From Sphingobacteriales bacterium 46-32 (GTDB taxonomy: Bacteria > Bacteroidota > Bacteroidia > Chitinophagales > Chitinophagaceae): 64,000 nucleotides of DNA. The stretch lies in NCBI GenBank assembly GCA_001898485.1, contig MKTY01000020.1, positions 124,001 through 188,000 of the forward strand. Direction: 5' to 3'. The notes beneath the pieces are model-generated. The model was not told the origin of the DNA. It was given only the letters and a program-made list of their open reading frames with translations, and searched no databases. How positions within the stretch are numbered: position 1 is the first letter of the stretch; each line of letters begins with the position of its first letter. A program made the translations under genes and the position numbers. Below are positions 36,142 to 44,092 of the stretch, piece by piece.

Positions 36142-36774
36142 TTACTCTATCACTTCTTCCACTTTACCGCAGGTCAGCATGTCTGCTCCGAAGTAGGGGT
36201 TCTTTACATCTTTGATTTCACTCATCCACATTCCGCCCTTGTTGTCGTTGTACATCGGACAATGATCGTGATACAGCGGGCGACCGGCCCCGAATGCCTT
36301 TACCAGCGAATACAGCTCCCCGCTCATAGCGGCAAAATATTCACGCTGCTGTTTGATATTGCCGCCATTTTTACCAATGCGTTCTGCATGTTCTTTGAGA
36401 TCATCCTGTGCGGCATCAAACACTTTTTTCTGTTCTGCAGTCAGCAATGACTTATCCATTTTATTAATTGCCGGCAACATAGCTTCGCCACCTCTGGCCG
36501 CTTCTGCTGCATTATCACTGGCCAGGGCATTTTTAATATGCAGGTAGTGATCCACTATTTCTTTTACCCCTGCAGCCGCTTTCCCGTCTACATTGGTAAA
36601 AGTTGCCTGTACTTTTTTAATTCCGGTCTCTTCGGTAAGCGGGTCATGAGCAGTTGTATCCTGTTTTTTTTCACCCCTATCATGACCTTCATGCCCTGCT
36701 TTGTCTGTATTGCTGTTGCAGGCTGTAAAGACGAGGGCTGCAAATGCCGCAAGAACAAAAAATTTCTTTTTCAT
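36142..36774 (-). CDS. DUF3347 copper-associated lipoprotein
   Basis: This 210-residue lipoprotein (VFTAC, Cys19) has a His/Asp/Lys-rich spacer and then a DUF3347 four-helix region (VDHYLHIKNALASDNAAEA, RIGKNGGNIKQQREYFAAMSGEL split over residues 75-165). The C-terminus resembles the metal-binding end of CusB-type proteins: HDHCPMYNDNKGGMWMSE and MLTCGKVEEVI. The family is found fused to or beside copper adaptors in Bacteroidota. It probably binds Cu or Ag in the periplasm. It sits between the HMA protein (21 bp upstream) and CusA. Confidence 0.85.
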   Translation of the reverse strand: MKKKFFVLAAFAALVFTACNSNTDKAGHEGHDRGEKKQDTTAHDPLTEETGIKKVQATFTNVDGKAAAGVKEIVDHYLHIKNALASDNAAEAARGGEAMLPAINKMDKSLLTAEQKKVFDAAQDDLKEHAERIGKNGGNIKQQREYFAAMSGELYSLVKAFGAGRPLYHDHCPMYNDNKGGMWMSEIKDVKNPYFGADMLTCGKVEEVIE

Positions 36775-36795
36775 TGGTTGATTTTTTTAGGTTGA

Positions 36796-37164
36796 TCAAT
36801 TTTTAGGCGTATCAGTCTTTTTACCCGTTTCTTTTTTCTTTCTTTCATACAGGCAGCATCCGGGCAGTTTCTCGTACACTTTATCATCTGCTTCAAATTT
36901 TTCAGTATCATGTCCTACAGCAGCTATTTTTTTCTGAATGCTATCGTTGCTGACTTTGGCCGCATCATAGGTAATAGTGAGCATTTTTGTCTCAGTATCC
37001 CAACTGGCAGCACTTACGCCATCGCCCTTAGCGGTCTTTTCAATACGTTTTTTACACATTCCGCAATTGCCATACACTTTAAAAGAATCCGTTTTTTCCT
37101 GGGCAATAACAGATACAGAGAGCATGGCGAAAGCCGCCAGCATGAGCAGTTTAACTGATTTCAT
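36796..37164 (-). CDS. Secreted heavy-metal-associated (HMA) domain protein
   Basis: This protein has 122 residues from ATG 37162-37164. The frame is open 13 codons further upstream without support. A signal peptide ends VSVIAQ (about residue 21). An HMA fold follows with the metal loop GNCGMCKKRIEKT (Cys34, Cys37), the usual GxCxxC site. A C-terminal LPGCCLYERKKK adds two Cys. It is a periplasmic copper-binding protein, comparable in role to CusF or CopZ but exported. It is upstream of the DUF3347 gene in the copper cluster. Confidence 0.88.
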   Translation of the reverse strand: MKSVKLLMLAAFAMLSVSVIAQEKTDSFKVYGNCGMCKKRIEKTAKGDGVSAASWDTETKMLTITYDAAKVSNDSIQKKIAAVGHDTEKFEADDKVYEKLPGCCLYERKKKETGKKTDTPKN

Positions 37165-37218
37165 ATTGATTGTTTTATTTGTTGAAATAGAATAGTCAGG
37201 CATACAGAAATGCCTTTA

Positions 37219-37241
37219 GCCCGACAATATCATTGTCCGGC
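37219..37241. promoter_or_regulatory. Inverted repeat between the HYC_CC_PP and HMA genes
   Basis: GCC-C-GACAAT-ATC-ATTGTC-C-GGC is a 23-bp inverted repeat with one central mismatch pair. It lies in the 96-bp gap upstream of the HMA gene. No T tract follows on either strand, so it looks more like a regulator site or RNA processing hairpin than a terminator. A second small hairpin (AGGCAT/ATGCCT, 37198-37215) sits beside it. Confidence 0.4.
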
Positions 37242-37260
37242 CAACACAGAAAAGCGGTCT

Positions 37261-37659
37261 TTAAATAAGGAATGTACGGTGAAGGATATAAACAGCAACG
37301 GTACTACTTCGCGGAGGGGCGTTGCTAACAGGGTTTTCCTCTGCAATAGAAGGGAGATTGGCTTCCGTCAGCTCAAAGAAAGAAGCGGGAACTGCTGTGG
37401 CGGCCACCTGCATGAGCTGAAAAGCGGCTTCAGCAGTTTTCTGATCTTCTTTACCCTTTACAAACTTGTGCTCATCCTTACAGCAACCGTTGTCTTTGGC
37501 ATCTTTTTTCTCCATGCCACAACTGCCACAGGTTTCGGAAGGCACATCTTTCAGTCCCCAGCCTGCCAGTTCACCCATACAATAGTGCAGACGCACCGTA
37601 GCACCTGTAGAAGTGCCCAGGTAAACAAAGAGGAGTATAAAGGCGAGGACCTTTTTCAT
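37261..37659 (-). CDS. HYC_CC_PP-family small secreted protein
   Basis: This 132-residue protein has a signal peptide (AFILLFVYLGTSTGA). The three landmarks that name the family are present: HYCMGELAGW (His25-Cys27), a Cys cluster CGSCGMEKKDAKDNGCCKDEH (Cys44, Cys47, Cys59, Cys60; shown here as two parts, CGSCGMEKK and NGCCKDEH) and a late NAPPRSS. The family recurs beside copper and iron genes in Bacteroidota, and its Cys/His content suggests metal binding. Its role is unknown. It is the most upstream gene of the copper cluster and may start the transcript. Confidence 0.78.
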   Translation of the reverse strand: MKKVLAFILLFVYLGTSTGATVRLHYCMGELAGWGLKDVPSETCGSCGMEKKDAKDNGCCKDEHKFVKGKEDQKTAEAAFQLMQVAATAVPASFFELTEANLPSIAEENPVSNAPPRSSTVAVYILHRTFLI

Positions 37660-37700
37660 TTCAGGACAAAACTAGAATTTAATTTTGCTAAAAAAAATAA

Positions 37701-37722
37701 AAAAACCGGCAAGCCGGTTTTT
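37701..37722 (-). terminator. Intrinsic terminator after the LolA-like gene
   Basis: AAAAACCGGC-AA-GCCGGTTTTT is a perfect 10-bp stem flanked by A and T runs. On the minus strand it is followed by TTTATTTTTTTT. It lies between the LolA-like gene and the copper cluster and separates their transcripts; it could also work on the plus strand. Confidence 0.85.
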
Positions 37723-37798
37723 AATTATTGATTATGCCAGGGACTTCCTGATTGTCAATACCAATTAAGGTATTGCCTGATCTGCCGGTCGCTTTTGA

Positions 37799-38506
37799 TC
37801 ATGGCTTCAGTATGGCATCTCCTTCAATTGTATTTACGCTTACTTTGGTATAGGTCAACTTGCCACCTTCACCCGAATCGGCTTCCAGGGCTACCACTAT
37901 ACCAGAAGGCTGGCGGGTATGTTTGCTGTAAACTGTTTCTACTTCCATATCCTGCCCCTGCACGTTAGCTGTTTCACTCGTTTTCAGCAGATACCATGTA
38001 GTGGGATCCACATAGCAGGTATATACTTTATTATCCGGATTCGTCACTTTCAACTTATGACAGGATACGCCGTTTACATTTTCCCTGCCCTGCAATTCAA
38101 ATTTGGCATTCCGGCGGAAAGACGTCATCAGCTTATTTTCAAAACTCAGGTCATTGCCCGTGCCCTTCATTTCATCTGACGACATTGCTACGGGCGCTGT
38201 GTCTCCTTGTGGAGGTATGAATTTCCAGCCGGCATTGGCCGTCAGAATAACATAACACTCACTTCCCATTACAGAAAAATCCTGGCGCATTCCTTTATCG
38301 CGGATATAACTCATTTTAAGAGGCATATCCAGGCCCATTACACTCATAGTGCCTTCCAGTACAAATGTTTTTATGTTTTCCCATTTTTTTAACCCACCCA
38401 TAGCTTCGTTATGATTTTTAACGATCGTCTGGACATCCTGGGCAATAACAGTACTGGTTAATATCAGCGCTGATACAAAAAGAAACAGACCTGTTTTTAA
38501 CTTCAT
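37799..38506 (-). CDS. LolA-like outer-membrane lipoprotein-sorting protein homologue
   Basis: This 235-residue protein has a signal peptide (LFLFVSALILTSTVIAQ). A beta-rich body follows, characteristic of LolA/LolB-like half-barrels: IVKNHNEAMGGLKKWENIKTF, then CYVDPTTWYLLKTSE and a late EVETVYSKHTRQPSGIVVAL. In Bacteroidota many paralogues of this design exist with unknown ligands (lipid or hydrophobic molecule carriers). It is monocistronic, ended by the 37701-37722 terminator. Whether it belongs functionally to the copper cluster is not evident. Confidence 0.7.
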   Translation of the reverse strand: MKLKTGLFLFVSALILTSTVIAQDVQTIVKNHNEAMGGLKKWENIKTFVLEGTMSVMGLDMPLKMSYIRDKGMRQDFSVMGSECYVILTANAGWKFIPPQGDTAPVAMSSDEMKGTGNDLSFENKLMTSFRRNAKFELQGRENVNGVSCHKLKVTNPDNKVYTCYVDPTTWYLLKTSETANVQGQDMEVETVYSKHTRQPSGIVVALEADSGEGGKLTYTKVSVNTIEGDAILKP

Positions 38507-38602
38507 ATAGATTTATTGACAACTCTAATATACTACTTCCTGAAAAATAAGAAGCCGATAAGATAAATGTAGGGAAGAAGGCCACACTGAAAAACTTAGT
38601 GA

Positions 38603-38899
38603 TTATTCCTGAGCATTTGGCCCATCATGATGGGTCGCTACAGGCCAGATCGACTCCCCAAAAGCTGCTTCCAGTTTACCAATGGTTTTTGATGTAAAGT
38701 TCTGTACGCCATTAAACCATTTTGAAACCTCTGCCTCACTCTTTCCAAGATGTCTGGCAAGCAGCAATTGTTTTCCTTCAAAATGTTTGTCCAGTAAATA
38801 ACGCAGCCTGTCGAGCGTCATCATAGAGCGCCTGATGTGCTCACGCTGACCAGGGACAGTATTGGTCAACTTACGTTTAAATGTTTTTTTTTCATTCAT
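38603..38899 (-). CDS. XRE-family helix-turn-helix protein (antitoxin-like)
   Basis: This 98-residue protein has a basic N-terminus and a helix-turn-helix at about residues 40-80. The region reads GKQLLLARHLGKSEAEVSKWFNG followed by NFTSKTIGKLEAAFG (each segment separately typical of Cro/C1 folds). The start codon overlaps the stop of the upstream gene by 4 bp (ATGA, 38896-38899). A small XRE gene translationally coupled behind a small unknown gene is the layout of HigBA-type modules, where toxin precedes antitoxin. The toxin identity is not proven. Confidence 0.8.
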   Translation of the reverse strand: MNEKKTFKRKLTNTVPGQREHIRRSMMTLDRLRYLLDKHFEGKQLLLARHLGKSEAEVSKWFNGVQNFTSKTIGKLEAAFGESIWPVATHHDGPNAQE

Positions 38900-39396
38900 A
38901 TCTCAAGTTCTATATCGGTAAAAGGAAAAGGATCGTCCAGATTAATTTCTCCGTCAGCGATTGCCTGATCTATTTTGGAAGCAATCTTCAAAGCCCGCTT
39001 AAAATGATTACCTACATTAGGACAGTCACGTGGATTCTGAACGGTTTTGACGTCTCCATTAAATAAAACCAGGAGATCATCTTCTCTTATGTAGCAGTAA
39101 AGCCGAATACCCTGATCAGCAGAATTCCCATCCTGCTCCCGTATATCATCTATATCATCGTATAACACCGCTACGGCATTTGCATTTTGTTCAAACCTGA
39201 AATAATGCTTTCTACAACCTCTTTCGGTGATTAATTCTATCAAATCATACAAATATGCCAACTCCCCATCCCTGCCTGGAAATTCCTTATTCTCGAATTT
39301 GTCAAACTCAGACTCCTTGCTATCACCCAGAATAACTGAATATACACGCACTTTCTGTGTTGAAAGCCCATCCCAATATTGAAATGAAACCTTCAA
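38896..39396 (-). CDS. Unknown protein coupled to the XRE regulator (possible toxin component)
   Basis: This 166-residue protein has no signal peptide. The likely start is TTG 39394-39396, since no ATG fits, and a clear promoter lies 20 bp upstream. The C-terminal half (GIRLYCYIREDDLLVLFNGDVKT then GNHFKRALKIASKIDQAI) has a strand-strand-helix order that recalls RelE/HigB-type RNases ('R.fy...ivll.gf.K'), but no catalytic residues can be assigned. The N-terminal 60 residues are unlike RelE. The 4-bp overlap with the XRE gene suggests a two-component module. Treat the toxin idea as a hypothesis. Confidence 0.6.
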   Translation of the reverse strand: MKVSFQYWDGLSTQKVRVYSVILGDSKESEFDKFENKEFPGRDGELAYLYDLIELITERGCRKHYFRFEQNANAVAVLYDDIDDIREQDGNSADQGIRLYCYIREDDLLVLFNGDVKTVQNPRDCPNVGNHFKRALKIASKIDQAIADGEINLDDPFPFTDIELEI

Positions 39397-39416
39397 CTTA
39401 ACTTATAAATTAAGAT

Positions 39417-39448
39417 CAAAAATAAATACACAATACCGGATTTTCAAA
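39417..39448 (-). promoter_or_regulatory. Bacteroidota promoter of the XRE module
   Basis: On the minus strand TTTG (39445-39448) is followed by 20 bp and TATTTTTG (39417-39424), a full match to the Bacteroidota TTTG/TAnnTTTG consensus at near-ideal spacing. The predicted start near 39410 leaves a leader of about 14 nt before the TTG start codon, which supports that start. Confidence 0.65.
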
Positions 39449-39760
39449 TTTTTCTTTTAAAATGCCCTCTTACGCTCAGAAGAATCGCTTTCAGGCAATT
39501 ACATAATCGACTAAATCCGGTGGTGAACGGATAAGCAATCTATCATTATAATCAGGAATCTGTACGGTGAAAATCACCCAATTTGGACTGCCTGCATACT
39601 TATAGTACCTCTGTATCAAAAAAGTTCATCTGTTGTATCATAACCGGACAAAGCCATTTTACCACTCTTTATTAAAAAACTGAGTCTCAACTTATTTGAT
39701 CAATGGCATATTTTAGGTAAGAAGACTCAGCAGCTGTCTTTACCAACCAAAAACCATCTT
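39449..39760. other. 312-bp region upstream of the FtsX-type permease
   Basis: No gene is seen. A separated inverted pair CTGAGTC (39680-39686) and GACTCAG (39724-39730) flanks the stretch just before the permease start. It may border its promoter, but no canonical -33/-7 pair is visible on the plus strand. Confidence 0.4.
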
Positions 39761-42115
39761 ATGCTGAAGAATTATATCAAAATCGCCTGGCGGAGCCTGA
39801 CCAAAAGCAAGGTCTATTCATTCATCAATATAATGGGGCTGGCCAGCGGCATCACCATTGCGTTTTTGATAGGACTTTGGGTATGGGATGAAGTAACCTT
39901 CAACTCCTATCACAAACAGTATAAGAAGACCGCGCAGGTAATGATTAACCAGACCGAAAACGGTGAAGTCTATACCGGGCGTACGGTTTCCATGCCTATG
40001 GGAGATGCATTACGCGACCGTTATAAAGACATATTTACCCATGTATCGCTTGCCAGCTGGCCCGATGCCCACCTACTGTCTATCGCCGATAAAAAACTTC
40101 AACGCCAGGGATTGTGGGTGCAGCCTGATTTTGTAAGCATGTTTGATCTCAAAATTATTTCAGGCAGCGGTAATGTTCTCACTGATCCCTCTTCTGTCCT
40201 GATCAATCAATCATTTGCCAAAAGTCTTTTTGGTGATGCAGATGCTACGGGAAAAACCGTACGTCTCGACAACGATGCCGACATGAAAATAGGGGGCGTA
40301 TATGAAGATCTTCCTTATAATACCAGTTTTTATAATACGGCAATTCTGCTGCCCTGGCAAAACAAAGCCAACCGGCTGAATACAGCCAACGATTGGGACA
40401 ATCATTGCGGACAGTTGTTTGTGCGCCTTTCCGACAAAGCCGGCTTGGCCGAGGTTAATGAACTCGTAAAAAATGTACCCACGCCATATATAAAGGAATG
40501 GAAAGAAGAGATGATGCTGCAATCCATGAGCGATGTGCATCTCTATAATAATTTCAAAAACGGCAAAGTAATAGGGGGCAATATTCAGTTCGTATGGCTG
40601 TTTGGTATAGTAGGTGTATTTGTATTGCTGCTTGCCTGTATCAACTTTATGAATCTCTCCACTGCCCGTAGCGAAAAGCGCGCCCGCGAAGTGGGTATAC
40701 GTAAAACCATCGGGTCGATGCGGCGCCAGTTGATTTTTCAGTTCCTCACAGAGTCTACTGTGGTGGCTTTCCTGTCGCTGTTTCTGGCACTGGTGTTTTG
40801 TCAACTGGCACTTCCTTATTTTAATACGCTGGCAAATAAGCAGCTATCACTTCCCTGGGGCAATCCATTGTTCTGGATCGTTGTGCTCACATTTACCCTG
40901 GCCACGGGCCTTATTTCGGGTAGCTACCCCGCGTTTTATCTCTCAGCTTTCAAACCCATTAAGGTATTAAAAGGCACTATCAAAGCCGGACGTTTTGCCT
41001 TTGCGCATCGCCGCATACTGGTTGTCTTTCAGTTCACCATTTCCATTACGCTTATTATCGGCACTATTATGGTCTTCCGTCAAATCCAATATGCCAAAGA
41101 CCGGCCGGTAGGCTATAGTCGCGCGGGACTGGTGACCATCCCTGCCTGGGCGCCAGAAATCCAGAAACACCTGGAAGCTATTCGTACTGAACTGCTGCAG
41201 ACTGGTGTTGCAGAAAATGTTGCTCTCTCCTCACAGTCTGTAACCCGCTTCAACAACAATAACAGTATAGACTGGGAGGGGAAAGCTCCCGGGCTGGTTG
41301 CCTTTTTCAGAAACGTGAATATATCTCCCGAGTTTGGAAAGACTGTTGGCTGGAGCGTGCGGAAGGGGCGCGACTTTTCACGCGATTTTGGACTCGACTC
41401 ATCGGGTATGATCATTAATGAAGCAGCGGCAAAAGTCATAGGCTTTAAAGATCCTATTGGGAAGCAGGTAACTTTTGACGGCGAAAAGTACAGCATCATT
41501 GGCGTAGTCAATGACATGATCACCCAATCCCCCTATGATCCGCCGGAGCCTTCTATATTTTTATCAAACGGATTTAAAGGACTGTTTAATGTACGGGTGA
41601 AACCAACCGAAAGTATGGCGGGAGCACTCGGTAAAATGCAAACTGTTTTTAAAAAATACAATCCCGAAGTACCATTTGGCTACAGCTTTGTAGATGATGA
41701 GTATGCACAAAAATTTGCTGCTGAAATGCGAATTGGTAACCTGGTGACGCTTTTTGCCGCACTGGCCATCTTCATTTCCTGCCTCGGCCTGTTTGGGCTG
41801 GCATCTTTTGTGGCAGAGCAACGCACCAAAGAAATAGGTGTCAGGAAAATACTGGGCGCAAGCCTCGTAAGCCTTTGGCAGCTTCTGTCCAAAGAATTCA
41901 TATTTATGATTATCATTTCTTTCCTGGCCGCCATACCCCTGGCTTATTATTTCATGAATGAATGGCTCACACATTATTCGTACCGGGCCGATATGTCGTG
42001 GTGGATATTTGCCGCTGCAGGTATGGGCGCCCTGCTGGTCACACTCATTACCGTAAGTTTCCAGACAATGAAAGCTGCCCTCAGCAACCCAATCAGGAAT
42101 CTGCGTACCGAATAA
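39761..42115 (+). CDS. MacB/FtsX-type ABC transporter permease
   Basis: This 784-residue inner-membrane protein has two MacB-type periplasmic domains, each followed by FtsX helices. TM1 is at about 20-42 (INIMGLASGITIAFLIGLWV), three helices lie near 280-420 with ARSEKRAREVGIRKTIGS, a second periplasmic domain spans about 440-660, and last helices follow with RTKEIGVRKILGASL. The repeated 'RxxEIGVRKxxGA' coupling motif is diagnostic. It has no ATPase domain or adjacent ATPase gene. Orphan permeases of this type occur in many copies in Chitinophagaceae. The substrate is unknown. Confidence 0.9.
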   Translation: MLKNYIKIAWRSLTKSKVYSFINIMGLASGITIAFLIGLWVWDEVTFNSYHKQYKKTAQVMINQTENGEVYTGRTVSMPMGDALRDRYKDIFTHVSLASWPDAHLLSIADKKLQRQGLWVQPDFVSMFDLKIISGSGNVLTDPSSVLINQSFAKSLFGDADATGKTVRLDNDADMKIGGVYEDLPYNTSFYNTAILLPWQNKANRLNTANDWDNHCGQLFVRLSDKAGLAEVNELVKNVPTPYIKEWKEEMMLQSMSDVHLYNNFKNGKVIGGNIQFVWLFGIVGVFVLLLACINFMNLSTARSEKRAREVGIRKTIGSMRRQLIFQFLTESTVVAFLSLFLALVFCQLALPYFNTLANKQLSLPWGNPLFWIVVLTFTLATGLISGSYPAFYLSAFKPIKVLKGTIKAGRFAFAHRRILVVFQFTISITLIIGTIMVFRQIQYAKDRPVGYSRAGLVTIPAWAPEIQKHLEAIRTELLQTGVAENVALSSQSVTRFNNNNSIDWEGKAPGLVAFFRNVNISPEFGKTVGWSVRKGRDFSRDFGLDSSGMIINEAAAKVIGFKDPIGKQVTFDGEKYSIIGVVNDMITQSPYDPPEPSIFLSNGFKGLFNVRVKPTESMAGALGKMQTVFKKYNPEVPFGYSFVDDEYAQKFAAEMRIGNLVTLFAALAIFISCLGLFGLASFVAEQRTKEIGVRKILGASLVSLWQLLSKEFIFMIIISFLAAIPLAYYFMNEWLTHYSYRADMSWWIFAAAGMGALLVTLITVSFQTMKAALSNPIRNLRTE

Positions 42116-42160
42116 TCCCAATACAGCCGCCTCTCTCATCGTCAGTTGAATATAAGATAA

Positions 42161-42180
42161 GCCCTGCCGCGCGGCAGGGC
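42161..42180 (+). terminator. GC-rich terminator after the permease gene
   Basis: GCCCTGCCGC-GCGGCAGGGC is a perfect 20-bp palindrome (8-bp stem, 4-nt loop in RNA) followed by TTTCTT. It lies in the 92-bp gap to the convergent metallopeptidase gene and probably serves both. Confidence 0.75.
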
Positions 42181-42207
42181 TTTCTTCATATATGCACCAG
42201 ACCAGCG

Positions 42208-42999
42208 TCAGTAGCAACCATGTTTTTTATTCTCCGATGAAAAATACTGGCTGATAAGGGCGTATAACTGAGAGTCATATGTCTGCAATTCTGCACGGGT
42301 ATTGATGTTGTTGTGCACGCCATTGGTTGGGATGGCTTCTGCATTGCAGTTGAACCAGCATTGTACGCCTTCGGCCCAGTATTCCCTCACATCCGTACGG
42401 GCATACGTATTGGCCCACAACCCCGTTGACACCGCATGATTGTAAGCCGCCTGCAGCTGGCTGTCAAAATTGGCATTGGTAAAGCGGATACCCAGTTCAT
42501 GTATGGCATGTGCAAATTCGTGAGTAAGTATTTCTTCGCCCTTATACCAGTCGATCGACTGCTTGCAAAGCATGCTCTCTTCCGGTGCAGCCGTGAGCGG
42601 ACGCTGAATGGTGGCGCCATAGGCACGTGCCCGTGTATCCCAGTCAGTACCCGGAAAAGCGGTGTACAGATCACTGTATTCCGGCATCTGGGTAGGCCGC
42701 TCATTGATACCAATAATACCTACCCGTAGTTTGTTCTGAATCATCTTCTGTTTTTCGGCAGCTATATTGCTTACCATGTCATTGATGATAATCCGGGCCT
42801 TAAGCAGAGCCTCGTCTGCCACCTGCCCGGAACTTACAATGGGTATGCCACTGGCATCGACATATTTTTTGTAAAAACTATTAAGCCCCAGCGATGCTGG
42901 CGGCGCTGTCACCTCGGAGCCTGCCGGTTCTTTATCATCCGACTTGCTGCAACTGGTGATGAAAATAAGCGTGAGTAAAGCGATTAAGGTATATCTCAT
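42208..42999 (-). CDS. Putative zinc metallopeptidase lipoprotein (HEFAH motif)
   Basis: This 263-residue lipoprotein (FITSC, Cys17) contains a zinc-peptidase motif THEFAHAIHELG (His160, Glu161, His164). Downstream, DVREYWAEGVQCWFN can supply the third ligand (Glu206 or Glu210). The arrangement resembles gluzincin-like, anthrax-lethal-factor-type secreted peptidases, and similar proteins occur in Bacteroidota and fungi. Substrate is unknown. It is a single gene between two terminators, just outside the glucan-utilisation locus. Catalytic residues appear complete. Confidence 0.68.
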   Translation of the reverse strand: MRYTLIALLTLIFITSCSKSDDKEPAGSEVTAPPASLGLNSFYKKYVDASGIPIVSSGQVADEALLKARIIINDMVSNIAAEKQKMIQNKLRVGIIGINERPTQMPEYSDLYTAFPGTDWDTRARAYGATIQRPLTAAPEESMLCKQSIDWYKGEEILTHEFAHAIHELGIRFTNANFDSQLQAAYNHAVSTGLWANTYARTDVREYWAEGVQCWFNCNAEAIPTNGVHNNINTRAELQTYDSQLYALISQYFSSENKKHGCY

Positions 43000-43155
43000 A
43001 TAGAACGATTTTGAACGTTAAAAGTCCTGTTATGAGACTGATCGGGCAATACATAATCTTTAGTAGCCGCTAACAACCCGGAGTAACCAAAATCCTGATT
43101 TTTAAAGAACTAAGTTCCGCGACAACACCCCATCGCGCTACTGCTTTCTATAAAT

Positions 43156-43188
43156 AAAAACTCCGCTCTTGATCTGAGCGGAGTTTTT
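43156..43188 (-). terminator. Intrinsic terminator after the GH16 gene
   Basis: AAAAACTCCGCTC-N7-GAGCGGAGTTTTT is a perfect 13-bp stem including A/T flanks that give a U run on either strand. It lies 22 bp after the GH16 stop and ends the glucan-utilisation transcript. Confidence 0.9.
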
Positions 43189-43209
43189 ATTACTACTTAT
43201 CGTCTGTTA

Positions 43210-44007
43210 TCAGGGATTCTTTTTATATACCCGTACATAATCTACTTCCATTGTTGCCGGAAATACTTTTTCATCCACGCCCATTTTACCACCCCAGTTT
43301 CCGCCTACAGCCAGGTTCAGGATAAAGAAAAAGGGCTTATCGAATGGCCATTCTTTCTCGGTGAGGTGTTCATTCTGCACGCTGTTGTATAACTGATCAT
43401 CTACGTAGAAATCCATCCTGTCTGGTGTCCATTCTATAGAATATACATGATACGCGGTGTATGGATTTTTGATAAAAATGGCCTTCGTCTTCTGTGTTCC
43501 CTTCACGTGATTGTATGTCTGTGAGTGGATAGTGCCATAGATGCTGTCTTTTTCATAGCCCACATGTTCCATGATATCAATTTCGCCGCAGGCAGGCCAG
43601 CCCGCTTCGCCAATATTTTCACCCAGCATCCAGATGGCCGGCCAGGTGCCTCTGCCAGGAGGAAGTTTGGCGCGTATTTCCATACGACCATATACGAAAC
43701 TGGCTTTTCCTTTGGTAATCAGCCGGGCCGAAGTATAATTCTTATCTCCTGCTTTTTCTTTTCGCGCAGTGATCTTTAGTATACCATCTTTTACCCAGGC
43801 ATTGGCTGGTTTCTTATTGGTATAGTATTGCAGCTCATTGTTACCCCAGCCATAGGCATTGCCAGCCGTATCAAAGCTCCAGATGCTACTATCGGGCAGC
43901 CCGTTCTTATTAAACTCATCAGACCAGTGCAGTGTCCATCCTTCCTTTTGAGCAAACAGGGCTGTTGCTGTCAACAGCAGGGCAAAAGAAAAAACCAGTT
44001 TTTTCAT
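43210..44007 (-). CDS. GH16 endo-beta-1,3-glucanase (laminarinase type)
   Basis: This protein has 265 residues from ATG 44005-44007. The frame is open 7 codons further. A signal peptide ends ALFAQ (about 20). The GH16 jelly roll carries GEIDIMEHVG: nucleophile Glu142, Asp144 and acid/base Glu147 with the extra Met that marks laminarinase-type GH16 rather than lichenase. GTWPAIWML and ELQYYTNKKPANAWV are other family landmarks. It should cleave beta-1,3 or mixed beta-1,3/1,4 glucans in periplasm or outside. It follows SusD after a 64-bp gap with a hairpin. Confidence 0.93.
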   Translation of the reverse strand: MKKLVFSFALLLTATALFAQKEGWTLHWSDEFNKNGLPDSSIWSFDTAGNAYGWGNNELQYYTNKKPANAWVKDGILKITARKEKAGDKNYTSARLITKGKASFVYGRMEIRAKLPPGRGTWPAIWMLGENIGEAGWPACGEIDIMEHVGYEKDSIYGTIHSQTYNHVKGTQKTKAIFIKNPYTAYHVYSIEWTPDRMDFYVDDQLYNSVQNEHLTEKEWPFDKPFFFILNLAVGGNWGGKMGVDEKVFPATMEVDYVRVYKKNP

Positions 44008-44051
44008 GACTTTATTATTTATCACCATCCTTACTGCAATCTACAGAAGAA

Positions 44052-44080
44052 ACCGGGAACCTGTACAATTGGTTCCCGGT
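44052..44080 (-). terminator. Hairpin between SusD and GH16 genes
   Basis: ACCGGGAACC-N9-GGTTCCCGGT is a perfect 10-bp stem in the 64-bp gap after the SusD stop. It has no T tract on the minus strand, so it more likely attenuates or protects the 3' end of the susCD message than fully stops transcription. Confidence 0.6.
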
Positions 44081-44092
44081 CTGCATAGGGGG

